Origin: a virus
Direction: 5' to 3' (one strand)
Length of the DNA stretch: 25,366 bases
Virus record (IMG/VR): IMGVR_UViG_3300036859_000551
Span: 1-25,366 of that record
The first letter of the stretch is position 1. Every line of letters begins with the position of its first letter. The notes beneath the pieces are model-generated. The model had not been told where the DNA came from, did not search any database, and saw nothing but the letters and a program-made list of their open reading frames with translations. Shown one piece after another: positions 1-7,418 of the stretch. The translations under genes were made by a program, and so were the position numbers.

Positions 1-203
1 CTGACTGCGGGATTGCCATTTCCCGGCACATAATAGGACGACGGCGAAATGGCTGGCCCAGAAAAAGCATTTTGCAACCGGACACTGGCGCCGCCACCTT
101 GGCCGCTTCCGGGCGATGCCGCCTGAAAGATGGCAAAGTTAGCCGATGATGCCGTTGTGCAAATACACAAAACAACAATGGAAAAAATAGATTTCCATTT
201 CAT
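1..203 (-). CDS. Secreted protein, 3' end outside window
   Basis: The gene starts with an ATG whose first base is at 203 and runs off the left edge, giving at least 67 residues. The start forms an ATGA overlap with the stop of the gene before it, so translation is probably coupled. The N-terminus is a clear Sec signal peptide: MKWK, then a hydrophobic core (IFSIVVLCIC), then a small-residue cleavage region near TASSA. The visible mature part is rich in Gly, Ser and Pro with a short Gly run. I do not recognise a family. It is the third consecutive gene here whose product begins with an export signal, which suggests a shared role outside the cytoplasm or on the virion surface. Function unknown. 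Confidence 0.7.
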   Translation of the reverse strand, partial: MKWKSIFSIVVLCICTTASSANFAIFQAASPGSGQGGGASVRLQNAFSGPAISPSSYYVPGNGNPAV

Positions 204-973
204 GGAGCCACGCTTACGCCCGCAACAGCAGACAAAACACCACTCCCAGGATTGCCAGTAATGGTAACACTGGCAGCGCCCGCATCGCGATTTGCAGCAG
301 CGGCATTAACTGCGCAAGTATTGTCTATAAAGACCTGGGTGCCGCTGACACTGGAAAAGTTAGCTGCCGAGACAAACCCGCCAACTACTATATTTCCAGT
401 GGCGCTAGTGACAGCAACACTTATAGGGGCAGCATTCGTTGCAGAATTGAAATTTGTGAAAGCTGCACCATCGCTCGTTTGATTTACACCAGAAAAAGAA
501 ATTGCAGACGTTGTTATTTGTGTTGATCCTGTCCAAGTAAGATGAAGCGTCTTGTTTCCTGCCGTCGGATTTCTAAGTCCAAACAGCGCGATAGCACCAG
601 AACCGCTCGTAACTGTACCAAGATTAGTCATAGCCTGATTGGTGGGGCTTCCTCCAGCAGTATCCCACGTAGCAGCCACACTTGAGAATGCCGTTGCCCC
701 ACAATCGATAACCGTAGCAACGAGGCCCGGATTTGTTAGGCCGCCAGTAATAGTCAGCCCAATATAATCTTGAACTGTAACCGATGCGCTTGATTGTTGA
801 TTTGTACCAACCTGATCTAGCGTTACGGTGCTTCCTCCCGCTGGCGCAGGGTCAAGAGCACCGCGACTCTGGAACGTCCCCGGCGGGAAGCCCGGAAGCA
901 CAGACTGCGCGAGTGCGCCGATCCACGCCGTCAGCCCACAAGCAACAAGCAGGACAGTGAGAACGCGCCTCAT
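200..973 (-). CDS. Secreted beta-rich phage protein (257 aa)
   Basis: I chose the ATG at 973 because it overlaps the upstream stop as ATGA; an in-frame ATG six codons earlier would lie inside the previous gene. The N-terminus (MRRVLTVLLVACGLTAWIG, then ALAQS) is a Sec signal peptide with likely cleavage after ALA. The mature part is Thr/Ser/Ala/Gly-rich and alternates like beta-strands. Motifs such as ATWDTAGG, FGLRNPTAGNKTLHLTW and ISFSGVNQTSDGA resemble a beta-sandwich family I remember from many phage and bacterial surface proteins, in which a Trp-containing strand is followed by 'NPxxGxxxxxxxW' and 'SGV(N/D)QT'. A virion appendage or exported adhesin is plausible. The family match is from memory; the signal peptide is visible directly. 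Confidence 0.75.
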   Translation of the reverse strand: MRRVLTVLLVACGLTAWIGALAQSVLPGFPPGTFQSRGALDPAPAGGSTVTLDQVGTNQQSSASVTVQDYIGLTITGGLTNPGLVATVIDCGATAFSSVAATWDTAGGSPTNQAMTNLGTVTSGSGAIALFGLRNPTAGNKTLHLTWTGSTQITTSAISFSGVNQTSDGAAFTNFNSATNAAPISVAVTSATGNIVVGGFVSAANFSSVSGTQVFIDNTCAVNAAAANRDAGAASVTITGNPGSGVLSAVAGVSVAP

Positions 974-2619
974 GTAAACCGCCCAACACATACAACAGTG
1001 ACGTTAGCGCCTGTCGTTATCTTCCAGGCACCACTGACACTGATCGCACCAATCGGAACCGCGAACGGCACGAGATTAGATACCGACGACGCGCCTCCAG
1101 CAAAGGATACGATCGCCGTCGCGTCATCTAGGATAGTTACAACACCCGGCGAAGTCGTCCCAGGCGTTACAACACAGTGCGAGAGATAATCGCCCGTCGC
1201 GCCCGTGGCACCGAGCGATTGCGCTGTCTGCGACGCTGCTACGGTTTCGTAGGCATTTGCGGCACCGATCGATGTATTGACAGTAGTAAGCCGCTGGTTC
1301 GTCCTCTTGATTAGTGCGATCGCGGAGCACGTGCCGTTGTCGGTCGAGCACGCGCTGTCTGCTTGCGCTCCGAGATCGACCATAGCGCCAGAAGCAACGG
1401 AACCGCTCGCTAGCGCTCCAGAGGAATAAGACCCGCTCGCAAACACGCCGCTGGCCGCCTTGATGGCTACCGCCACCTGATCGCTGGCAATGACAACCGG
1501 CGAGCTGTTCGCGGAGGTTGCCGATCCGTTCGCATTCGAATTGGTCACGAAGGCATTGACGCCAGGGACCAGCACCGCGCCGGGCGACGTGCCGTAGTTC
1601 GCCATCGCGCCGAGCGTGCCGCCGGCCCAAGTCGGAACCGATACTGTAGCGTTAAGGTTGGCCGCTGTTGGATTACGAACGGTGACTCCTGCGGTCGTCC
1701 CAGGCATCCGATCCCAGGTCGTTCCGTTCCACACCCAGCCGGCAACCGCCCCTGTGTTGTTCCCATTCACCCCATCGCCGAGCGCGATGCCGGCAAGCCA
1801 ATTCTGCGCATTCGTGCCGTCGCTCAGCCCAATGCGGACAGGGTTCCCAGCTAGTGCCGCCCCAGTCGCTGCCGGCCCCACCACTTGGGCGTTCAAGCTG
1901 CTCGCCGTTACCTGCGTCGCCGCGAAAGTTGTATTGCCAATCGAGCCCCCTGCCTGGAACGGCGAGCCCAGCGTCGTATTGAGTGTCGTCAGCCGCTGAT
2001 TGTTCCGCTTCGTCAGTGAAAGCAGCGAGCACGTGCCGTTGTCCGTTGTGCAGGCGGCATCCGTCGTAGTGCCCTGCGCCACATCTGCCCCATCCGCGAC
2101 CGTAACTGCGCCACCACCGCCCGCACCACCCCCACCCCCACCTGTCCCAGTCGGTAGTCCCGCCCCACCAGTGAGATTCACCACAGTGGTAGATGTGCTC
2201 GTCGCACACGTGAGCTGCGTAGCAGCTAGGACAGTGAAAGCAAACCACCCCCCATTCGGCGCGATAGGCTGCCCCGCCGTGGTTGCCGCCGCCCCCAGCT
2301 GACAGTACGCGATGTTTGTCGTCCCCACATTGCTCGCCACGACAACTGTCCCCGCTGGGAGAGTGCCCGTTGCCCCTCCTGTGGTCGCCGTGATGGGCGT
2401 CCCGGTCGTGGCAGCGGTGAAGCCGCTGAAAGATGCCGAGAACGACCCGGTAACTGGCAATGGCGTGCTCGCCGTGACCGGGATGCAACTCCCTCCGCTC
2501 CCTGTCGTAGTGCGGGTACACAGTGCCGTCGGCGACTGCGCCGCCCCAGGACCCGCAGCTAGGAGCAAGAGGCCCACTAAGGCCGCTGCCCCGAGGAAGA
2601 GCCTCTTGCCTATGTCCAT
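970..2619 (-). CDS. Secreted tail/fibre-like protein with internal repeat (549 aa)
   Basis: It starts at an ATG preceded by GGGAGAGCGGAG. Residues 1-28 are a Sec signal peptide (MDIGKR, then LFLGAAALVGLLLLAAGPG, ending AAQ). The rest is low in charge and rich in Ala, Gly, Thr and Ser, with a Gly-rich hinge near residue 160. A segment of about 35 residues containing TDNGTCS and KRxNQRLTTxNT occurs twice, near residues 190 and 440; the matching DNA includes an exact GAGCACGTGCCGTTGTC in both copies. The C-terminal part (SQTAQSLGATGATGDYL, then TSPGVVTILD, then FAVPIGAISVSGAWKITTGA) resembles a module I remember from phage head and tail surface proteins. It probably belongs to the virion or an exported phage product. 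A signal peptide on such a protein is odd. Confidence 0.75.
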   Translation of the reverse strand: MDIGKRLFLGAAALVGLLLLAAGPGAAQSPTALCTRTTTGSGGSCIPVTASTPLPVTGSFSASFSGFTAATTGTPITATTGGATGTLPAGTVVVASNVGTTNIAYCQLGAAATTAGQPIAPNGGWFAFTVLAATQLTCATSTSTTVVNLTGGAGLPTGTGGGGGGAGGGGAVTVADGADVAQGTTTDAACTTDNGTCSLLSLTKRNNQRLTTLNTTLGSPFQAGGSIGNTTFAATQVTASSLNAQVVGPAATGAALAGNPVRIGLSDGTNAQNWLAGIALGDGVNGNNTGAVAGWVWNGTTWDRMPGTTAGVTVRNPTAANLNATVSVPTWAGGTLGAMANYGTSPGAVLVPGVNAFVTNSNANGSATSANSSPVVIASDQVAVAIKAASGVFASGSYSSGALASGSVASGAMVDLGAQADSACSTDNGTCSAIALIKRTNQRLTTVNTSIGAANAYETVAASQTAQSLGATGATGDYLSHCVVTPGTTSPGVVTILDDATAIVSFAGGASSVSNLVPFAVPIGAISVSGAWKITTGANVTVVCVGRFT

Positions 2620-2631
2620 CTCCGCTCTCCC

Positions 2632-3378
2632 TTACGCGAGCCGATAAACGACATACGTGTTCGCCGCTGTCCGCCGACAGCGGAAGAGCCCACTTCCGCT
2701 GATGATGGTCGCGTCCGTGAGCGAGCCGATGGTCGGATTGCCCACAATCGTCACATCCGTGTTGACAGTGATCGTCGCGTCTGTCGAGGCACCCGTCCCA
2801 GTATTGATGACGCAGAAGTCGAACGAGTCCCCTGTCACCACACCCGGCAGTTCCGCGTCAATGAGCGTTCCAGTGGGCAGTTGATGCACGCTCGGCCCAG
2901 TCGCCCCTGTCGTGGTGATGAGCCCAGCAACAAGCTCTGCCGCCGTAATCGCCGCCGTGACAGTTTTCGCTGCTGGCGCTCCCTGCGTCTTCAGCACCGC
3001 AGCCCCGTTTACCCGCTGGTAGAGGCTCCCGTCCTTCCCCGTAGAGGATTTGGCCCCAGCAGTCAGAACGACGTTGCCACCATTGCTAACGCCCGCCGTG
3101 CCCGCCCCAGCAGTAAGGGTCGCATTGCCGCCGGCACCAGAAGTGGCACCGCCTGCCGCAGCAGCGATCGCGACAGCACCGCCCGCAGCAGTGGCCGTTT
3201 GCGCTGCCTGCCCGGTGATGCCCAAGGAGCTATCGCTGCCAGCGATCGCTCCAGTCGTGACTGTCGTGGCGCTGACCGGCCCAGTCCCCCCAGTAATCCC
3301 GTTCACCGTATCGATGATACTGTTGAGCACCTCCCCCATGAAGAGGCGGAAGCCGTTCTGTACCCTGTTGATAGCCAT
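2632..3378 (-). CDS. Phage fibre/tail-like structural protein (248 aa)
   Basis: It starts at ATG 3378 after a strong AGGAGG eight bases upstream. The N-terminus (MAINRVQNGFRLFMGEVLNSIIDTV) is an amphipathic helix typical of phage structural proteins. Residues 40-115 are Gly/Ala-rich with repeated 'GG..V.LTAGAG' units like those in trimeric phage fibres. The C-terminal 100 residues (AELVAGLIT, GTLIDAELPG, GDSFDFCVINTG, FRCRRTAANTYVVYRLA) match a beta-structured module I remember from phage tail and head fibres. There is no signal peptide, unlike the next three genes downstream. It lies after the gp4-like gene, where P22-like phages carry tail genes, so a tail needle, fibre or head-fibre role is reasonable. 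The exact role is unknown. Confidence 0.75.
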   Translation of the reverse strand: MAINRVQNGFRLFMGEVLNSIIDTVNGITGGTGPVSATTVTTGAIAGSDSSLGITGQAAQTATAAGGAVAIAAAAGGATSGAGGNATLTAGAGTAGVSNGGNVVLTAGAKSSTGKDGSLYQRVNGAAVLKTQGAPAAKTVTAAITAAELVAGLITTTGATGPSVHQLPTGTLIDAELPGVVTGDSFDFCVINTGTGASTDATITVNTDVTIVGNPTIGSLTDATIISGSGLFRCRRTAANTYVVYRLA

Positions 3379-3450
3379 AGTGTAGTCCTCCTAGAAAGCC
3401 GGACTAAGCCGGGGGTTGAAGTTAAGCGCAATACGCAGTCCGCTGCCCGC

Positions 3451-3783
3451 TCAAGGCAATCCGAGAGCGGTCTTCAAGTTCGCGTTTCCACTGATCGACG
3501 TGATCGAGGGGAAGTGCAGGAAGCCATATCGATCGAGGCTTACGCTCCCGGTCAGCCCAGCACCGGACAGGACCTCCAGCAGATCTTCTGGCCCCATCAT
3601 GCTCGGGTTGACCTGCACGACCTGTCCCCCCGGCGTGAACGTAAGCGAGAGGAAGTCCTGCGGCGTGGTGATCGTCCGATCGGCGACAGAAGGCGTCCCA
3701 CTCTTCTGCACCTGCGTTGTCGGCGCCTGCCGAATGGGCAGAAGCGGCAGTTGTGCGATAGGAAACGTCCCGTTGATTGCCAT
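3451..3783 (-). CDS. Small phage structural-region protein (110 aa)
   Basis: I prefer the ATG at 3783: it follows GGAGGACCCTCTACT and gives MAINGTF, echoing the MAIN start and GGAGG leader of the next gene downstream. An in-frame ATG at 3816 would overlap the end of the gp4-like gene and has no comparable ribosome binding site. The protein is Pro/Gln-rich near the N-terminus, then has a compact domain (DFLSLTFTPGGQVVQVNPSM, then LEVLSGAGLTGSVSLDRYGFLHFPSI). No family recognised. Its place between the tail accessory factor and the fibre-like gene suggests a minor tail or neck component. Confidence 0.65.
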   Translation of the reverse strand: MAINGTFPIAQLPLLPIRQAPTTQVQKSGTPSVADRTITTPQDFLSLTFTPGGQVVQVNPSMMGPEDLLEVLSGAGLTGSVSLDRYGFLHFPSITSISGNANLKTALGLP

Positions 3784-3821
3784 AGTAGAGGGTCCTCCGT
3801 TTCTAGGCCCCGGCATGAGGC

Positions 3822-4559
3822 CTATCTGATCTGGTCACTATACGGGTTGTAGATGCCCGGGCGAGTAAGCTCCGTCGGCATCCGCAGCCGCGCGATCTGA
3901 TAGTTGCTCCCCCGGAGCACTTCCCGGGCCTCTTTGGCCCTCATCGTGAGCATCGGGTCGGGCGGCAGCTGGTAGCCAATGCGGAGCAGCTCTGCGAGCG
4001 ACAAGTAGAGTGCCAGCATGTACTCCTGCGGCAGCAGCAGCTGATCGCCCAGCACAGCGACCTCACTTAGCACCGCCTTCAGGCTGATGAACACACTGTA
4101 GATCGCCGCCTGCGGCACCGGCCAGGGGTAGATCGTCCCCAGGGGCCACCCACTGTCGTAGAAGATGTAGCTGGGGAAAGACGTGAGACTCTTCAGCGCG
4201 ATGTTGTTGTAGTCCTCCCGACTTTGCAGCAATTCCAGCGGATAGTCGATCTGATTGGGCTGGCTCTGCACCAGTTGGCGGAAGAACGCACTTTCGAGCC
4301 TATCCGGCCTCACATCCACGTCGAGGTCGCCCCCAGGACCCACGGTGTAGGATTGTGCCCCGGTAGACGTAATGCCCACCGTCACGAGGTGAAACACCAG
4401 CCACCTCTTCATCCTCCACTGCGCCAGCATCCAGTTGAGCCTGCGCAGCCCATTCTGCATGTCGTAGGCGTTGGCCGTCTGCCCGATGCCCAGGATACCC
4501 GCATCAGTAAGGGCGAGAGAGATCAGGTCCTCCCCCGTGACTGGCGTATCGACGGCCAT
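3822..4559 (-). CDS. P22 gp4-like tail accessory / head completion factor (245 aa)
   Basis: The N-terminus (VTGEDLISLALTDAGILGIGQTANAYD, then QNGLRRLNWMLAQWRMKRWLVFHL) is characteristic of the P22 gp4 / tail accessory factor family. These proteins bind below the portal after packaging, close the head and connect it to the tail. A helical C-terminal half (LPQEYMLALYLSLAELLRIGYQLPP) follows a beta-rich middle with YTVGPGGDLDVDVRPDRLES. It is somewhat longer than P22 gp4, which is about 166 residues from memory. Its place downstream of coat agrees with the P22 order portal, scaffold, coat, gp4. Confidence in the family is good; the precise stoichiometry or enzymatic role cannot be judged. Confidence 0.85.
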   Translation of the reverse strand: MAVDTPVTGEDLISLALTDAGILGIGQTANAYDMQNGLRRLNWMLAQWRMKRWLVFHLVTVGITSTGAQSYTVGPGGDLDVDVRPDRLESAFFRQLVQSQPNQIDYPLELLQSREDYNNIALKSLTSFPSYIFYDSGWPLGTIYPWPVPQAAIYSVFISLKAVLSEVAVLGDQLLLPQEYMLALYLSLAELLRIGYQLPPDPMLTMRAKEAREVLRGSNYQIARLRMPTELTRPGIYNPYSDQIR

Positions 4560-4572
4560 GCCGGGTCCCCTG

Positions 4573-5046
4573 TTACTTCTTCAGCGCCACGAGCGGATCG
4601 GGCGGCGGAGCGGCAGGCACTGCCCCTGGGGCTTGGCCAGCGGGCGCTTGCGCCGAGGGGGCCGGGGCTTTGTCTGTCCCTCCGCCGTTCGCCGCAGTAG
4701 CCGGGCCTGCCATGCCCTGCGCTTCATCCGCGGCCTTGCCCTTCGGCACCCCGCCTGGCAGCACCGCTGCCTCCGGCACCCCCCGCTCATACCGGGCGAT
4801 CTTATCCATCGCCTCGGCGAGCTTCGTCGCCAGCGCGTCGCGCTCCGCTGCGACCGGATCGGCCTTCGGGCTGTCCCCTGCCCACATCTTCACCGCGACC
4901 TCTTCGGTCTGATCCTTGCAGGTGATCTTCCGCCCGTCCGCTCGTCGCACTTTCTTCGGATACTCGGCGAACGGCTTCAGATTGCCATCCGGGCCAACCG
5001 GGCCGATTTTGTGCTCGAGTTCCATCTTCTGATAGACTTGCTTCAT
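4573..5046 (-). CDS. Hypothetical protein between coat and gp4 (157 aa)
   Basis: The start at 5046 follows GGAGCAGGACA and begins MKQVYQKMELEHKIGPVGPDG. An in-frame ATG at 5133 is rejected because it would translate through a strong hairpin. Residues 1-60 look folded (EHKIGPVGPDGNLKPF, KKVRRADGRKITCKDQTEEV), residues 65-95 form a likely helix or coiled coil (AAERDALATKLAEAMDKIARYER), and the last 60 residues are low-complexity Ala/Pro/Gly. No family recognised. The position next to coat, and a hairpin plus the CCCAGGACAG element in its leader, suggest a head decoration or assembly factor made at a level different from coat. This is inference. Confidence 0.7.
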   Translation of the reverse strand: MKQVYQKMELEHKIGPVGPDGNLKPFAEYPKKVRRADGRKITCKDQTEEVAVKMWAGDSPKADPVAAERDALATKLAEAMDKIARYERGVPEAAVLPGGVPKGKAADEAQGMAGPATAANGGGTDKAPAPSAQAPAGQAPGAVPAAPPPDPLVALKK

Positions 5047-5077
5047 TGTCCTGCTCCGTTGCTTCAACTCGATGCTT

Positions 5078-5087
5078 CTGTCCTGGG
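5078..5087 (-). repeat. CCCAGGACAG element, copy 1
   Basis: Minus-strand CCCAGGACAG, about 30 nt upstream of the 157-aa gene start. One of four exact copies in the window, all in spacers and all in the sense of the gene downstream. Confidence 0.6.
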
Positions 5088-5092
5088 ATGAA

Positions 5093-5129
5093 CTGCCCCG
5101 GGGCGAAGCATCTGAACTCCCCGGGGCAG
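5093..5129. terminator. Strong GC hairpin after coat gene
   Basis: An inverted repeat with perfect 11-nt arms (CTGCCCCGGGG at 5093-5103 and CCCCGGGGCAG at 5119-5129) and a 15-nt loop. Each arm contains the self-complementary CCCCGGGG. There is no U-run, so it may be an RNA processing or mRNA-stabilising element, or a partial terminator that lowers expression downstream of coat. Confidence 0.6.
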
Positions 5130-5147
5130 CCAATTGCGCAAGGGTAG

Positions 5148-5174
5148 AGCGTTGGGACCTACCCGCGCAACGCT
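5148..5174. repeat. Second inverted repeat after coat gene
   Basis: Arms AGCGTTG (5148-5154) and CAACGCT (5168-5174) with a 13-nt loop lie directly after the coat stop codon and before the larger hairpin at 5093-5129. The two would form tandem stem-loops in the coat mRNA 3' region. Confidence 0.45.
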
Positions 5175-5183
5175 ATCGCCGCG

Positions 5184-6416
5184 CTAGACGGCGTTGGCAA
5201 CTGCCACGGCCCACTCCGGCCGCACCCACAGATATCCGTACAGCACGTCCAGCCTCGTAACCATCTGGTCCGTCTGCACGTTGTAGTCCGTAATCATGCG
5301 CATCGAGATGCCGTCGAACGACTCCCTCGCGGCCTCGTGGACACCCCGGGGCATTTCGAGGTCGGCGGTGGCCATCGTGACCGCCTCCGGCGCGTAGGCG
5401 ATGTTCTTTCGGTACACTGCTGCCGGCAAGGTCACGACATCGACATCTGATCCGTTCGGCGGGCTCTGGTCCACCGTCTGATACTGCACCTGAACGCCTC
5501 CCACTGCCGGGATGAGCGCCGGATAGATCGGAATGCTCGTCCCCCCCGACGCCACCGCCGCCGTCACGACGAACTGTCGCCGCGTCCCCAGCGTCTGCTT
5601 CGTAATGCGGTTGACCGCATTCACGTCCTCGATCGTGATGATGTCCCCCTGGTTGAGCCCCCCGGTGATCGCACTGGTCGTCAGCGAGAGCCCAGTCTGC
5701 CCCGCCCCAGAGATGGTCGCCGCGGTGTTCGTCCCACTGATAACCGTATACGTTGCTGTCGTGTGCTTGATGATAGTCTGGTCGCTGTACCAGTCAAAGC
5801 GCAGACTATCCCGGGCCATCATCCCGGTGCGGTACTGCTCGCTGACCTTCGGCGCCGGGTTGAAGAGCCCCGCGAGCGAGCCCACCGTATCGGCCATGCT
5901 ATTGGGGTCGAGGATCGCGCACCAGTTGTTCATCGGCACGCTGTTGTTGTCCAGCGTCGCCCCCGCGTTGAGCCACGTGGTCTGCGTGGGCGCGATCACG
6001 GCCCCCGCGTTGAGGTTCGCGACGAAATTGCACACACCCCCTTCCACGCCACTCATCACGTCCACGGCCACGGCGCCCGCGAGAGTGTTCACCATGGGTG
6101 CCAGGATGCGCCGCGAGTAGTCGTCCAAGGACATGGTCCTGTCCGCGGTCGAAAAGCTCACATCCACGCCTTTCTGCGTGGCAAGCACGAGCGAGGTGCT
6201 CTGCTCCGCCGTGTCCTGGACCGACGCCGCCGGCCCCGTCCGCGGGGTGAAGTCGTTCGGCAAGCGGATGCGGAGGGCTGTCCCGATCTTCGCCCCAGTC
6301 TTGGCGAAGCTATCGTCATACTGCATGTCCACGTTCCGCAGGAACGCGTTGCTGTTCTTCCACAGCCGCACGGCCTCCCGGGTAATCATATTGATCGTCA
6401 GAAGAGAGTTGGCCAT
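5184..6416 (-). CDS. Major capsid (coat) protein, P22 gp5-like (410 aa)
   Basis: The N-terminal pattern (LLTINMITREAVRLWKNSNA, then YDDSFAKTGAKIGTALRIRL) followed by SVQDTAEQSTSLVLATQKG and RTMSLDDYSRRILAPMVN matches the P22 coat family, which adopts the HK97 fold. Length 410 is close to the 430 of P22 gp5. Residues 190-330 hold a beta-rich insertion-like stretch (TIKHTTATYTVISG, NQGDIITIEDVNAVN). The start codon follows GGAGG five bases upstream, which is buried in a long inverted repeat. The scaffold gene lies upstream and a structured spacer lies on each side. A second gene at 13647-14063 carries a fragment of this protein in rearranged order. Confidence 0.95.
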   Translation of the reverse strand: MANSLLTINMITREAVRLWKNSNAFLRNVDMQYDDSFAKTGAKIGTALRIRLPNDFTPRTGPAASVQDTAEQSTSLVLATQKGVDVSFSTADRTMSLDDYSRRILAPMVNTLAGAVAVDVMSGVEGGVCNFVANLNAGAVIAPTQTTWLNAGATLDNNSVPMNNWCAILDPNSMADTVGSLAGLFNPAPKVSEQYRTGMMARDSLRFDWYSDQTIIKHTTATYTVISGTNTAATISGAGQTGLSLTTSAITGGLNQGDIITIEDVNAVNRITKQTLGTRRQFVVTAAVASGGTSIPIYPALIPAVGGVQVQYQTVDQSPPNGSDVDVVTLPAAVYRKNIAYAPEAVTMATADLEMPRGVHEAARESFDGISMRMITDYNVQTDQMVTRLDVLYGYLWVRPEWAVAVANAV

Positions 6417-6420
6417 CTGA

Positions 6421-6483
6421 GCCTCCAGCTGGCGCGGCCCGGGGATTCCTGTCCTGGGGCGGCGGAACGAGCTGGCTGGAGGC
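6421..6483 (-). promoter_or_regulatory. Coat leader stem-loop sequestering the ribosome binding site
   Basis: In the coat mRNA, GCCTCCAGC (complement of 6475-6483) can pair perfectly with GCTGGAGGC (complement of 6421-6429). The second arm contains the GGAGG that serves the coat ATG at 6416. The 45-nt loop carries GC-rich sequence and the CCCAGGACAG element. This could tune coat translation relative to scaffold. The repeat is visible; regulation is inferred. Confidence 0.5.
6449..6460 (-). repeat. GCCCCAGGACAG element, copy 2
   Basis: Minus-strand GCCCCAGGACAG in the loop of the coat leader hairpin, about 32 nt upstream of the coat ATG. Confidence 0.6.
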
Positions 6484-6570
6484 CCTATATGAGCAGCCTA
6501 TGCGCGAGGCGAGAGTGGGAGCCTGCGAGTCCCCTTCGTGGGTGGCGACCTCCCACATCCTGCGCCAGTG

Positions 6571-6593
6571 CGGGTGGGTTAAGGCCCCACCCG
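6571..6593. terminator. Hairpin after scaffold gene
   Basis: Arms CGGGTGGG (6571-6578) and CCCACCCG (6586-6593) with a 7-nt loop sit just past the scaffold stop. A second, weaker repeat (GTGGGAG 6515-6521 / CTCCCAC 6550-6556) follows. No U-run is present, so complete termination is doubtful, since coat must still be transcribed or use another promoter. Confidence 0.4.
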
Positions 6594-6599
6594 AGGCCT

Positions 6600-7418
6600 C
6601 TATCGCCTTGCCGCTCCATTCGCGCGAGATGCCTCGCGCAAGCGCACAAACTCTTCCATCGGGATATCGTCGTCGTCGATCTTCCAGACCTTCGCCGCCG
6701 TCCCGCCCACGGCGGGCGTGATCGGTGCTGGTGCGCTAGAGGTCCCCGGCCCTGGGGCTGGCCCCGCCGCCTTGGCTGCGAGCTTCGCCAGGGCCACCGA
6801 AGCCGCCGCCGGGGACAGCGAGACAATCCTATCCGCCTCTTGCGGGTCCTTTGCCATCGCGTAGAGCACTTCGGCGGCAGAGCCCGTTTCCAGCGCTGCT
6901 TCGATCAAATACTGCGGCATCGGGCCAAACCTCCCCGTATGCGCACTCACGACTGCGTCGAAGTCCCCGTGCTTCCCCCGCCCATCCACCACGATCTGAT
7001 CCGCCCTCTCGCGAAACCTCGTTGCAGCGCTTTCTGCCCGGACAGCGGCTTGGAACTCAGGCGTCCCGGGGACGACTGCCCGCGGCCCCACCGGGGGTGC
7101 TGGTGGCGGCTGTTGCCCATCCACTGCTGCTGGGGGCTGCGGCACTACTACCTGCTCCAGCCGCGCTTGCATGAGCGCCAACTGCGTCTCCGCCGCCTCC
7201 GCCCGCCTTATCGCGTCCCACTTCTCTCGCGTGAGGCCGTCGATCCGGGTCGCGGTGCGTGACTGCACCGCCGCCGCGTCATCGGGTGGCGGCGCTGGTG
7301 GCGGCGCTGGAGGATCACCACCAGGCGCTGGGGCTGGCGGTTCAGCCACCGCTGGTGGCGTGCCCTCATCCGGCGGCGCCCATACGGGGCGATACGTATC
7401 GAGCAGATGGTGCTTCAT
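6600..7418 (-). CDS. Scaffolding protein candidate (272 aa)
   Basis: It lies directly upstream of coat and two genes after portal, the position of scaffold in P22-like phages. Composition fits: a disordered Pro/Ala/Gly-rich N-terminus (residues 15-48), a helical/coiled-coil stretch (REKWDAIRRAEAAETQLALM, about residues 63-85), another Pro/Gln-rich linker, a helical region (FQAAVRAESAATRFRERADQ), and a short basic C-terminus (LREASRANGAARR), as expected for a tail that binds coat electrostatically. The length is near the 303 of P22 gp8. The start overlaps the previous stop as ATGA. Scaffolds are poorly conserved, so this rests on position and composition. Confidence 0.75.
   Translation of the reverse strand: MKHHLLDTYRPVWAPPDEGTPPAVAEPPAPAPGGDPPAPPPAPPPDDAAAVQSRTATRIDGLTREKWDAIRRAEAAETQLALMQARLEQVVVPQPPAAVDGQQPPPAPPVGPRAVVPGTPEFQAAVRAESAATRFRERADQIVVDGRGKHGDFDAVVSAHTGRFGPMPQYLIEAALETGSAAEVLYAMAKDPQEADRIVSLSPAAASVALAKLAAKAAGPAPGPGTSSAPAPITPAVGGTAAKVWKIDDDDIPMEEFVRLREASRANGAARR

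Noticed and set aside
2881-3852. A 323-codon plus-strand frame
   Set aside because: It crosses three minus-strand genes and their ribosome binding sites, with Arg/Ser-rich sequence of no recognisable family.
5047-5133. Extended start for the 157-aa gene at 5133
   Set aside because: It would translate through the 11-bp hairpin at 5093-5129, and the ATG at 5046 has a good ribosome binding site.
5763-7262. A 499-codon plus-strand frame antisense to coat and scaffold
   Set aside because: Arg/His/Pro-rich low-information product opposite two well-supported genes, typical of a GC-rich antisense shadow.
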